The notes under the pieces are model-generated. The model ran no database searches and was not told the DNA's origin. It saw nothing but the letters and a program-made list of their open reading frames with translations. This document shows, in pieces, positions 46,955-57,795 of a DNA stretch of 64,000 nt. Source of the DNA: Neostapfia colusana (taxonomy: Eukaryota > Streptophyta > Magnoliopsida > Poales > Poaceae); contig JASWHV010000009.1 of NCBI GenBank assembly GCA_030760725.1, positions 91,252,780 through 91,316,779 of the forward strand, read 5' to 3'. Position 1 is the stretch's first letter. Each line of letters opens with the position of its first letter. Both the position numbers and the translations under genes were made by a program.

Positions 46955-47758
46955 CTAAACTAATGGAAAGGACTCTACACTACTTGTATCACTGAGCTGG
47001 CTCCTCGGGATATTCCTCGTTATTGCGGCTGCCCTCTGACTCCGCTTTGGGTGGGGAAGCTGCTGGTGGAGAAGTGCGGCGACGCCTGCTCGCCCGGCGA
47101 TCTGGGAGTCAGGAGTCCATGTGTCATTCACGGTGACACACAGTTCATTCCCATCTCCTCTTTCTCTCGCCCTCAAGCTGGCTCTAAGCAACGCCTCAGT
47201 CTCCTTCAGGGTGTCACGAACATCCTGAAGCTCCTGCTGACACTCCTGCAGTCGAGTGCTGAGCATAGCAGCATCCTCCAAACACAGGTCACTGTGCTCA
47301 TGGGAAGTCCCCTGCTGCACTGGCGGGTATTTGTACTCCGCGGTACCACTCTCACGCTGGAGGACATACATGTACTCAGTCCTGTCTAGGTGGGGACGGT
47401 AGATGTAACTCTGGCAGGTGATGGCCTCCCAGGTGACATCCTTCTCGGCATCGACCTGTGTCGCTCGACAAGCTGGAGAGCGGTGGATCTCGAGCAGCTG
47501 ATTTTCATGGATAATCCTCATTTCTGAACTCCATTCTTCCCGCTTCTCACGGATGAGCCAGGTGGAACTATAGTGTATGATTAGCTTGCCCGTATTGCCG
47601 GCGGGTTGGAGCATACGTCGAAGACGGTGCAACAAGCCTCCTACTGCCAATCTGTGGGAGAGGTACGTCGCCGGACGATTCTCCTCTCTCATGGCAAGGG
47701 CAACTACGGGAACTCTCCCTCCGGTGGACTTGTGAGCGGTGCGGATCATGCGAACCAT
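46955..47758 (-). CDS. Element H upstream ORF: histone H3-tail-like N-terminus plus coiled coil
   Basis: 267 codons, intact, sense, between PBS and gag. Residues 6-22 read RTAHKSTGGRVPVVALA; aligned without gaps to H3 residues 6-21 (TARKSTGGKAPRKQLA), 10 of 16 match, including the Lys9-Ser10-Thr11-Gly12-Gly13 core; H3 Arg8 is His and Lys14 is Arg. A Trp/Arg-rich middle follows, then a coiled coil (about residues 155-195; MLSTRLQECQQELQDVRDTL) and a Ser/Arg-rich tail. The ATG directly follows TTTATGTTTTAG, a good splice-acceptor match. The protein family is not known to me. The H3 resemblance is seen directly; mimicry of H3 to bind chromatin readers or a methyltransferase is inference. Confidence 0.75.
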   Translation of the reverse strand: MVRMIRTAHKSTGGRVPVVALAMREENRPATYLSHRLAVGGLLHRLRRMLQPAGNTGKLIIHYSSTWLIREKREEWSSEMRIIHENQLLEIHRSPACRATQVDAEKDVTWEAITCQSYIYRPHLDRTEYMYVLQRESGTAEYKYPPVQQGTSHEHSDLCLEDAAMLSTRLQECQQELQDVRDTLKETEALLRASLRARERGDGNELCVTVNDTWTPDSQIAGRAGVAALLHQQLPHPKRSQRAAAITRNIPRSQLSDTSSVESFPLV

Positions 47759-47960
47759 CTAAAACATAAAGCATTTAAACTTAAGTTAGATAAGATTTTA
47801 AACAAAAATCCTATTTTGAATAAAAGTTGGGTAAGATGAATAAAATGACCCCATTAAATAACACTTTTCAACCCACACCTTTGTAAAAATTGTTTTTAAG
47901 AAAATAGAGTCCTTATATACGTCCATTTCTACCTAGGTCCACGTTCCTACGGGCAACCTT
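47759..47960 (-). other. Element H 5' leader
   Basis: Only about 200 bp between PBS and upstream ORF, against 1.47 kb in D, and without similarity to the D/B2 leader. A possible donor AG/GTAGAA lies at about 47927-47934 (minus). Confidence 0.5.
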
Positions 47961-47973
47961 GGCTCTGATAATA
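47961..47973 (-). promoter_or_regulatory. Primer binding site of H (degenerate iMet type)
   Basis: Minus strand TATTATCAGAGCC, four bases inside the LTR end. It differs from the usual TGGTATCAGAGC in its first bases; probably mutated. Confidence 0.7.
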
Positions 47974-47977
47974 CTTC

Positions 47978-50900
47978 TGTCACACCCTGTTTCTCCGAAG
48001 AACAACCGAATGAATATCACATGTATGCCAGGATCATTTTCTCATACATGCGATGACAAATAGTGAAGCATCATTTATTACAAGCCAGGTGTCGAATATA
48101 AATAAGTCTTACATAGCATATGTCTTGATGAATGATAAATAGTTCACAACAAGTAAATAAAATGGCAGCGGAATATTATTCTCGTGGGCTCCGTCACAGG
48201 CGTTGCCCGGGGGACTCCATGAACTTAGAATCCTTCTTCGGGTCCGAAGTCTTGGTCATTAAACACCACATCATCCCCTTGACCTGAGCAGCAATTTAAA
48301 ACCAACAAATATGCAAGGTTGAGTACCGTTGGTACTCAGCAAGTGGGGGAAAGTTATATCATGCATGGCTAGAACAAGGAGAGGTTGAACTCATGGTTAA
48401 AGCACTACGCAATTTAATACCTATCACCTTAGCTTATTAAGCACCTACATTACTACAAAGATGAAATGGTCCCAATTCTCCCAACCCATCATCAGAATCA
48501 AATAATCATAACATCAATTCCAATGTTAAGCTCCCCGCTTAACATCCTCAACTTCCAAAGCCATCAATCCTCTAATCATGAATAAGTCCAAGCCGCTCTT
48601 GACCGTGAGCACGGCTGTCATGACAGTTTTGACTCTGCAGAGTATGTACCACTGTACCCCCACATGTAGTGATTTCATCCCCCATTGTCGGGTGGACTAA
48701 AAGAACCTCCATTATGCCAGTGGCCACGAACCACATTCACACTTCCCAGGTGTGTAGCCAGGAGATAACTACGAAGCCTTTACAAAGGGATTCCCGACGA
48801 ATGTGGCCCCACTGAGGTTTCACCCCTAACAGCATACAAGAGGCTCCAACCCCGCTGCAGTGGCCCCCTCTTGTGCCTTGCGGTTCATATGGTAGTCCAG
48901 CTGACACCCACTCCCCGCACCATCCAACACACCCATACTACGCCGGGGATACACCTAATTAATTGGCCAAGCTGCCCCATCTCAGCATGTGGTTGGCACG
49001 GTAAAGCCAGGTTACATGCTCCATAAACCAGTCCTTAGGATCCATGCAAGTACTAAACACAAACCCGAGTCTCGTGCACCCAGCACCAACCAAATCATCC
49101 AACTTGCCTTGATCCCTACCTCTACATAACTCATAACATCTCATTCAAGAGTATGGTAAATAAACTGATGATCTCATATCCCAAGTATCCCATTCTAAGC
49201 ATGGCTAAGCACAAGTAATATGAGTGAATGACATAATAAAACAAATCCCAACCCAAGCTACAAGGAAACAAGGTAATGCAATTCTAGGGAAACTTCCTAG
49301 CATGGGTTTCATATTTCAATTGACAATGCAAATAATTCTATCTACACATCCTAGCATAGGATCAAAGTAGTCAAGGACACTTGACTTCTTCCTGCTGCTC
49401 TGGGAATGTATAGTCCTGATCTTGGAAGGGGAGAACTTGCTCTGGGGCAGGTTCTACTCATGCCAACACACATAGCAAAAAGAAAACAACAATCCATAAG
49501 ACATAGTTCACACTTTCACTTCATGCAAACCACACATTCACACCTATGAAAGTCATTCACATTTCTAAGTGTTGTGGTTACTCTATGTGTGTTGATTTTT
49601 GGCTTACATGCACTTTTAAACATGTGTATATGATTTCTAAGTTTTGTATTCAGATTTCTGTTTGCACACTATATATGAATTTCCAATTTGAACAACTTCC
49701 TTATATTCAATTGATACCCTTCTTAGCTACCAAGTATGCATGGAAGGTATTTCCCTACTCCAAATGGGTTTTCAGATCTTCTACCAAATCCTAAACTGAA
49801 ATCTATGGATTTGGAGACTTCATTTATCATTTTCTAGTTATGCATACCTATTTTCCTATAATTTCAGATTTATTTTCTATGCCTAAATGTGAACTTTATT
49901 ATGAAAATAGTAAGACACATCATCTAAACAGAATAGGTTCTAATCTAAAATATTAAATAATATATTTTTGAACTTCTCCTCTGTTGTGAACTACTTTAAA
50001 TTTATTTTACCAATTTTTAGAATTATTCTCTAACCTAAAAATGTGTCCCTATAACTAATAAATGTGAACAATCAATTAGACAGATTCATTTCAGCTTAAA
50101 ATCTACTTTTGAACTCATCCAAAAGTTTTCCAAGTGCTAGGAGAGTTTAAATTTGAATTTACCATGTGTTTGGTTCACCCTTTTAAACTTAAATCTTAAT
50201 TACATATCCAAATTCCTAAATTTAATATCATACAGGGTTAAAAAGGTAAACTCACCCCACTACAGGGTCTATTATATTATTTCATAAATTTCCAGGGGTC
50301 TAACTACACATAACAGAGGGGCTAGATCAGAAGTTTCCGGGGCTAGCTTGTGTTTTCCGAGATCCCCAGGGGGTAGCGCATAAGAATCCTGGTCTTTATA
50401 ATGCGGGGCTGATGTGGATCGTCCGATTTAAAACAGACGGCTCAGATTAGATCGACGAACCGGTAAGCGCGGGTTTTAATTCTACCGTGCGATTTAAAAT
50501 AGACGGCGCATAAGCGGCCACGTCGCTCTGACTGTGCGCGGGCGGTGCTGCCCGGCGGCGCGCGGCGGCGGGAGGCGGCGATCTCGTCGGAAAACTTTGG
50601 ATCTTCGTCTATTCTTCCTAAAACTGGGATTTCATGGCATAGATCGGTAGAGGGGAGGTCGGGGATCTCACCTCGGGGTTTTTCTTGAGCTCGGAGGTCC
50701 TGGAAGATGGTCGGCGACGAGGTCCGAGATGGAATCGCTGCGGTGCTCGTCGGAGCTATGCCTAGAGCTCAAACCACCGAGTCTTCTGCACCTGCGTGAT
50801 TCCCCGGAGGGGGTGGAGCACGATCAGCACGTTAGATCAGAAAATCCGAGCAGGGATCGAGAGAAAACGGTGATCGGAGCTTCGGTTCTCACCGGGAGGA

Positions 50901-51328
50901 AAACAGCCGATCGTGGGGGAAAACGGGGCGACGCTGGCGTTTATATAGACGGGGGAGGGCGGCGTGTCGGTTGTGATCGAGTTTGAGTCGTCCGGGACCA
51001 GAATTCAGCTGGGATCGCAGGTTTCCGGGGGTAGTTTTGATTCGGGAGAGAGGAGTCCCGGGATCGGCCGAGCGCGCGCGAGGAGGAAGATGACGGTGGG
51101 CCCCGCGTGTCAGTGAGAGGGAAAAGGGGCGCGCGGCTGCGGGCTGGCGCTGGGGCAGGAGGGCCGGCTGGTGGGTTTCGGCCCACTGGCCGGAGGGTTT
51201 TGTTTTTTTCTTTTTCTTTTCTGTTTTGAGTTGAATTTGAATTCCAATTTGAATTTGAATTTCTGCACCACATGCAATACGTCCAAATTTTTTTAAATTC
51301 CCCTCTTAACAGATTTTGGGGTGTTACA
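47978..51328 (-). repeat. Element H 5' LTR
   Basis: 3351 bp, TGTCACACCCTG...GGGGTGTTACA on the + strand. Palindrome TGAGTACCGTTGGTACTCA at 48320-48338; GC-rich promoter region 50400-51200; lacks a segment after 50319 that is present in the 3' LTR. Right edge followed by GTTTT. Confidence 0.93.
50940..50948 (-). promoter_or_regulatory. Candidate TATA box of H 5' LTR
   Basis: Minus strand CTATATAAA about 380 bp into the LTR, matching the position and context of the A TATA box. Confidence 0.6.
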
Positions 51329-51333
51329 GTTTT

Positions 51334-51605
51334 CTATCAACTTTTAAGATTTATGCAACAAATCAGATTAAGTTCTTACTTGGGTAGATTAGGATGACCT
51401 TTGCTCATGTGTTTTAATCATAACTTGAGGTCTACTCCATCAATTGAGGCAATTCTTGTAGTGTTGGTTTTCTAACTTTATTATTTATCACCTTTGGATT
51501 TTTTGTCATGTTGGCAGCAGATCAGTTTTTTGTTGAGGGCTTGAGTCTTCTACTGATTTTTTTGTTTTATCTACCATTCACCCCCTCTCTGCTAGCTCAT
51601 CTTTG
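51334..51605. repeat. J arm 1, right piece
   Basis: Continues 38443-38930 after H. Ends with ATCTACCATTCACCCCCTCT, which pairs with AGAGGGGTGAATGGTAGAT at about 51639-51657 to form a long stem around a junction at about 51606. The ATTCACCCC...TGTAGGATCG combination resembles boundaries of some plant copia LTRs (recalled, not checked). No gene. Confidence 0.45.
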
Positions 51606-52503
51606 TAGGATCGAAGAGTACGTGAAAAGCTACCAGAGAGGGGTGAATGGTAGATTAAAATTTTTAAGCGGAAGCTACAAAAACCCCTAGGTAAAAAAAT
51701 GATCTGATAAATAAACCATGTGTGCGACTGTTTTCGACGTGTTAAAAAGTGACTGAACTAGTGGAGATTATAAAGAATCAAGGCACGAAGCCACTGCAAC
51801 AATAATCACGTGAAAACACTAAGTAGAACTGGAGTTATGATCAAAAGACTAGATGAAGGTCAATCTGTTCTACCCGATCTTAAAAACAGATCTGCAATGC
51901 TGCAAAGAAAATCGTGTAGATCAAAGACCACAAATCGAATGACCGTGAAATTTTCAAAGATGATAGATAAGCAAATTTTGAAGACAACCCAAAAATAATC
52001 ACGTCAATTGGATCAGTAAAACGCGAGTTATGGTCAAAATACCGAAGCAACGTCGCTCTGTCCAGAAACTCGTTGAGGAAAAACTTGTCTGAAACAAGTC
52101 GGACGAACAAAGCACCAAAGCTCCTATAAACAACGAATTATATTGATCAAAACTCAAGAGAAGCAGCCACAATTTGTGCTCTCCACGAGTCTTGGCCTCC
52201 CTTGCTTATATAACCAGCCCTAAGGCTAACCCAATCCAAACTAGGACTCCTACTCCTACTTGGATTCAAACTCTAACTTTCCAAAACTGTTCAAGACTCT
52301 TCTATACGCAGATAGAAGCAATATTAAGACTTCCAAACACCTCAGGAACGTCCCAAACATTCCTAAAACAACTCTATTTGTGCCTAACATGAAATCCTAT
52401 TATAACCAACTCGAAACTTTCCATAAATGAACCATAACTGCCTCAGCCGCAGCCGGAGTGCACAATCCAGCCGGTTGAACCTTTTCAACCATATCTTCAC
52501 TTC
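51606..52503. repeat. J arm 2 (inverted relative to arm 1)
   Basis: Starts TGTAGGATCGA. Several stretches match the reverse complement of arm 1 (AGAGAGGGGTGAATGG; GTTATGATCAAAAGAC; CAAAAATAATCACGTCAATT), perhaps 65-70% by eye. A TATA-like TGCTTATATAACC is near 52203. ORFs here have no recognisable product. Likely a decayed LTR or long terminal repeat on the minus strand. Confidence 0.4.
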
Positions 52504-53763
52504 CATATCTCTTCACCACGCCTTGGAACAATGTAGCCACATCCTCACACCCCATGCATACGTGCAAACACTTTCCAAAATGTTCACAACACCTTCATAA
52601 GCATTGTTCTTGACCCAAACATGTCAGGTGACCTCCCGATCAGCTCAACCACAATTCCTCCCGAACTTGGTTGTTGGACCTCATCTTCTCCCTAAGACTA
52701 GTTCAAGGATCTTCATCACCTGCCTTGTCTTGACCTCAAGGAACACCTTCACAAGAACAAACATCCGCTTTTTTCCGAGCACAAGTCCGCGACTTGACTC
52801 ACGTTAGTCCGAAAACCACAACACCTTACATGAGCACCTCACATAAGCATGTTGCAAACTGTAGCGATGTATTAACCACCATAATCAGCCATAACAAATC
52901 AAACACATAGTAAGAGAATACTAAGAAATCAATCCATAAGCCAAGAAGCAAGTTCAATATATTGCAAGTTAAAAAACAGAGTGGCTGAAAATTTAACACC
53001 ATGGAAACAGCTGCTCAGCAGTGACAGTTACTCCTGAAATGCAATGAGAAAGTACGGACAATCCGAAGTGGGTATTTCGGCAATATTAAAAACATTGAAT
53101 GTAAATCCTCACTTTTATTCTATGTGTGCTGAATACATTGGAAATTAGAATAAAAGTGATGATTTACATTCAAAGTTTTTAATATTGCCGAAATACCTGC
53201 TTTGGATTATCCGTAGTTTCTCATTGCATTTCAGGAGTAACTGTCACTGCAGAGCAGCTGTTTTCATAGTGTTTAATTTTTAGCCACTCTGTTTTGAACT
53301 TGCAATATTTTAAACTTACTTCTTGGCTTATGGAATGTTTCCCTAGTATTCTCTTACTAAGTTTTTGATGTGTTACGGCAGATTATGGTGGTTAATACAT
53401 TGCTATGGTTTGCAACATGTTTATGTGAGATGCTCATGTAAGGTGTTGTGGTTTTCAGACTAACGTGAGTCAAGTCGCGGAATTGTGCTCAGAAAAAAGT
53501 GGATGTTTGTTCATGTGCAGGTGTTGCTTGAGGTCAAGACATGGCTGGTGATGGAGATCCTTGAACTAGTCTTAGGGAGAAGATGAGGTTCAACGACCAA
53601 GTTCGGGAGGAATTGTGGTTGAGCTGCTCGTGAGGTCACGCAATATGTTTGGGTCAAGAATAATGCATATGAAGGTGTTGTGAACGTTTTGGAATGTGTT
53701 TGCACGTATGCAAGGGGTGCATGGACGTGGCTACATTGTTCCAAGGCGTGGTGAAGAGATATG
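52504..53763. repeat. 1.26-kb imperfect palindrome
   Basis: Left arm 52504-53122 (619 bp) and right arm 53146-53763 (618 bp) are reverse complements with roughly 10% mismatch by eye and almost no net indel; the loop is 23 bp (53123-53145). The inner stem pairs CTTTTATTCTA with TAGAATAAAAG. The right arm ends within 2 bp of element I, so it was probably longer. No coding sequence recognised in either arm. Confidence 0.85.
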
Positions 53764-53764
53764 A

Positions 53765-54694
53765 TGATGTGGATATCACTCCTGCAGATATACACAACAC
53801 TCATATGGTAGACATGCAAGGTCCAATTACTACAGCTCGAGCACGACAATTGAATTTAGAGGTGAGCTCGTTCCTGAACAATTCTTTATATGTGAATTTT
53901 GAGAGTATGTTGCTACCTAATGGATTAATTATGATTAGGAACCATGGAGAGGACATGGAGATACATGGAGAGGGGTTTGGAGGCGTGGAGGACCAGAAAA
54001 TACGCCAACAAGAAATTAGAGACCGAGCCCAACTCAAGCTCGAGTCCAACTCGGGCCCAGGAGCAGTCCACCTTAAAATGGATGCACAAGAGGCATACGG
54101 ACTCCATTTTTGACGTTCTACATATGCACGGAAAGCTGAGAGGATAAACTTTCCAATGGAACTGGCCCCACGTCAAAATTCCCTCGGAGTCGACAGGAAA
54201 CATTGACACAATATAAAGTTTAGAGTCTGTCAGGGTGTTGCATCACCTAGTTGGGCCATTGGGCCTTGTATCGAGTCCAAGTCCATTATGTACGTGTCTT
54301 AGGGTTAGGTCACGACCCCAGCACCCCCTGGTCGTCTTCCACCTCCTTTATACCCCCTAGCCGCCATCACAAACAGCTGGGTTTTGCTTCGATTATTCGG
54401 TCATGAACAGTTTCGCCGTTCATCGGTTTGTGAGACCCCAACTTGAGTGCTTCATATCTTTCAGCAATTTGGTTGCATTATTTCTTGTTCTTGCTTGTGT
54501 TCTTCGATTCGCAGGCAAGGATTAGCCTTCTTGGCGAGGTAAACCGCGCAATATCGGTTGATAACCTGAGGAGACGTGGTGCTGCGTTTGCAGGGTTCAG
54601 AACGTGTTGTTCGGAAGCCGGATCGATTTGTGTCAAGTCTCCACTAAATCGAGAGTTATCAGAACCTTTCAGAAGATCGGGACCCCTGTACACA
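53765..54694 (+). repeat. Element I 5' LTR
   Basis: About 930 bp, starts TGATGTGGATATC; end uncertain by a few bases (near CTGTACACA). Its first part carries the same pol C-terminal coding stretch as the 3' LTR, giving an apparent ORF (to 54113) that is not a separate gene. TATA box TTTATA at 54347-54352. Confidence 0.85.
54347..54352 (+). promoter_or_regulatory. Candidate TATA box of I 5' LTR
   Basis: TTTATA followed by a C-rich segment; the same motif is at 61103-61108 in the 3' LTR. Confidence 0.5.
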
Positions 54695-54699
54695 TCAAG

Positions 54700-54712
54700 T
54701 GGTAATCAGAGC
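54700..54712 (+). promoter_or_regulatory. Primer binding site of I
   Basis: TGGTAATCAGAGC, the initiator-Met type PBS with one extra A. Confidence 0.75.
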
Positions 54713-55836
54713 TTTAGGTGAACCGTCAGGTTCGCCTTCCCCTAGTTTTGTTTATCTTGAACTCGTCCTATCGTCCACGAAAAAGCCAAAAAAAATTATA
54801 GTCATAGGTTTCCCCATCCCAGACCAGGTTAAGCCTTTTGCACAATTCTGTTTTGGAGTCCATAGTGTTGAATTTGTGTCCTAGTTCGTGTTTTGTTGCT
54901 GGTTTAATCGTGTTTTTTTCCTACTTTGTTATTCCATCCGCTGCATTCCATCGAAACCCTAGCTGCCACAATCGTTATCAAATCGATCACCATAACTATT
55001 CATTGTGCTAGGGTTATCCTTGTTCTTCAGTTTTGATCACATATTACATGAATTTATCCTCCTTGATATACGCACACCATCCCACACGTTGTCACCATCA
55101 TATCCAATTTTTTTTCTCACCACCGTTTCCAATTCAGCTCCACCAAAAACATAATCTTGTGGTGCTGTCTTAAAACAGCCATAACCTTGGCATTGGGTTA
55201 AATTACATTGCCCAGATTCACTTTGGAAGATTGATTATTTGGCATCTAAAGGCTCAACAATAATCATAAAGAAACATATTGAATTTCTGTTGTCCACATC
55301 TTCTTTTTTCAAGTGAGCTGAAAATTTATGCGACGTGTATATTAGTGCTGCTGATTTCACGGCAGATATAAAAAAATCAAAGAAAAAAATATAGAAAAGA
55401 AAATTTGTGAAGAGGAGCACAAATATCAAAACTTGGATGTGTTATTTTGCCTTGTGGTGCAATTGTTCCTGCTCAATTATTGTCCTTATCATTCATACTT
55501 CTTGCTGTCTTATTCATAACATCCGGGATAAGACACGAGTAGGCCAGCAACTAGGACGAGCGTTTGGACATCTATTCAGCATTACTATCTGTTATTGAAT
55601 TATGTGCTACTCACATATATTTGGACATCCAAACTCCACATTCATCCTTTCGAACAGCACAAGTTTCTGATCCTTGCAATCGCTGAATCACGTCGTCCAG
55701 GTATCCTTTGCCTTGTTGTGGTAAGAAACTTGTAAGAGCTTGGTAAGACTCGACCCATTGCTTTGTGAGTTCCACCATCATTGCGTAGTAGTTAATAGTG
55801 ATAATCTTGTTGTTTTCCATATTATTCTTGATAAAA
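54713..55836 (+). other. Element I 5' leader
   Basis: 1.1 kb, AT-rich, only short unrelated ORFs. I see no upstream ORF comparable to D and H, and no splice-acceptor-like sequence at the gag ATG. Confidence 0.6.
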
Positions 55837-57027
55837 ATGTCAGATCATGTTGATCCTACGGAGTGTGTTTTGAAAAGTGAGATGAAGGGTTACATAGAAC
55901 AAATGATGAAGTCTGTCAAGGAAGCAATCGCACAAGGGGTAAAAGATTTTCTTGCTGAACAGAGAATACCCCACACCCTTGAGAGGTTGGACAAACACTT
56001 AAGCTAGCTAGTTTGAAGGATTGATGATATGGAGACCCACCTACCATTCAGCCATGATGCTACCCACCACAACAACTTTGAAGAAGAAGAAGATGTGTTG
56101 TGTGATGTCGACGGAGAGGTGGATACACGTGCTGCGCAGAACGTACATCTACGTCAACGCCTTTGTCAAAACACTCATGGTATGGTAGGAAACAACATGC
56201 GTGGTAACAATAACCGCCCTCTTGATGACCCTTTTGCTAAAGTTAAATTTTCCATACCTTCATTTTCTGGTGCTTATGATGCTGAGGCATATCTTAATTG
56301 GGAAATGACGGTTGAGTAGAAATTTAATTCCCACCTTGTTCCTGAACAACATAGAGTTCGACAAGCCACTAGTGAGTTTAAGGATTTTGCTATAATATGG
56401 TGGAATGAACTAGGTACCACACGCTTACAACCTTCTATATGGGAACGTTTAAAAGAAGCTATGCGTAATCGTTTTGTTCCTCCATCCTACCAACGTGATT
56501 TACGAAAGAAATTGCAGCGCTTAGAGCAGGGAAATAATTCTGTCCAAGATTATTATGCGGAGCTTCAAAAGGGTATGATACGATGTGGGGTAGTAGAGGA
56601 CACTGAAGATAAAATTTGTCGTTTCTATGGGGGGTTGAGACGTGAGATACAGGATATTGTTGATTATAAGGAATTTAATACTGTCAACCAGTTGTTCCAG
56701 CTTGCTATGCTTGCAGAAAAGGAGTTACAGGGTCGTCAACAAAAGAACAAGAGCAGCAGCGGTGCCTCCTACAATCCACGCATGACAACATCTTTGGGGG
56801 CGTCCAAGTCATTCCGTTTTGATGCCCTTTCATCAAAACCAGCAGCCAAGCTTCCTTTTGGCAGCAACAACGTTTCAGCAGCACCGAAACCACCACCTGC
56901 ACGACCTGCGGATTCGAGTAAAAATTTCATGCAGGTACCCGCCAAAAGTGCTTCATCCGTTGCTTCAACAGGACACACTTCCAGCATTCAGTGCCACCAC
57001 TGCCATGGTGTTGGTCATGTGCAATAA
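55837..57027 (+). pseudogene. gag: Element I gag
   Basis: Begins MSDHVDPTECVLKSEMKGYI. One frame with stops at 56005, 56014, 56317 and 57025. Gag domain features: AYLNWEMTVE, ATSEFKDFAIIWWNEL, RFVPPSYQRDLRKKLQRLEQG, YYAELQKGMIRCG, FYGGLRREIQDIVDY, then a Ser/Pro/Ala-rich linker and a zinc-knuckle start CHHCHGVGH whose last part contains the 57025 TAA. Structural protein for particle assembly; not functional here. Confidence 0.82.
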
Positions 57028-57795
57028 GATTGTCCTAGTCAGCGAGCATACGTGGCTACATAAGAGGGAAGATACATCAGCACCTCCGATGTCGAAGACA
57101 ACAATGATGATGAAGCTGCCACGGACAATGATGAGGGACATGTTTCTGGGAGTGAAGACACATCAGCCTACATGAACATCATTGTGCAGCGGGTGCTGAA
57201 CACACAGGTACAACAACTTGATAGATTACAACGCCATAATTTGTTTCAGATTTTCTTTGTCATCAAGAACCGGCGAGCACGTGTCATCATTGATGGAGGA
57301 AGCAGCAACAACTTGGTGAGTTCTGAATTGGTCAAGAAGCTTAGCTTGAATACACGACCACACCCACATCCGTACTATATTCAACGGTTGAATGATTCTG
57401 TAAGAGCTAAGGTAACACAAACTTGCAGAATTCCGTTTTCCATTGGTACATATGTTGATTCCGTTGATTGTGATGTGGTACCCATGCAAGCGTGTTCACT
57501 TTTATTGGGTCGACCTTGCGAACAGTATAAGGATGCTTTGCACCATGGTAGAAGTAATAAATATACTTTTATGCATATAGAAAAGAAAATTACTTTGATA
57601 CCTTTGACTCCTGCTGAAATTGTACAAGCTGATAGGGAGAGAACTGGAATTTCTAGTAGTTCTAAATAAGAAAATCAACAAGTCATTAATTCTGTGTTAC
57701 CACCAAATAATGAGAGATCTACACTTAGTTCTAAGACTGAGGGAATTAAATTGAAGGGTCGTGTAATGCTTGCTACAAAATCAGACCTTGCTTAA
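57028..57795 (+). pseudogene. pol: Element I protease
   Basis: Same frame as gag. After a further TAA at 57061, an open stretch 57172-57669 encodes a linker and the protease with active site VIIDGGSSNNLVSSELV, then QACSLLLGRPCEQYKDALHHGR. It ends with stops at 57667 and 57793 before RT. The DGGS form of the active site is usual for this lineage. Confidence 0.82.

Larger units (their letters stand above)
38931..51328 (-). mobile_element. Element H: complete Tekay-type Ty3/gypsy retrotransposon (12.4 kb)
   Basis: LTRs 38931-42157 and 47978-51328 with TG...CA ends, perfect GTTTT target duplication (38926-38930 and 51329-51333), PBS at 47961-47973, PPT at 42158-42175. Sense order on the minus strand: upstream ORF, gag-protease, RT-RNase H-integrase-chromodomain. 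Same family as A. Damage: protease catalytic Asp changed to Tyr, zinc knuckle one residue short, one C-run frameshift, a 2-base deletion and two nonsense codons. The LTRs differ by a few percent by eye plus two deletions. Confidence 0.95.

Noticed and set aside
51606..53763. A cellular gene or a MITE in the J region
   Set aside because: No recognisable coding sequence; too long for a MITE, and terminal repeats with a target duplication cannot be shown because both sides are interrupted.
53694..54113. 139-codon ORF at the palindrome/element I border as a separate gene
   Set aside because: Its C-terminal part is the pol tail encoded in the I 5' LTR; the first 23 codons are palindrome arm sequence joined by the insertion.
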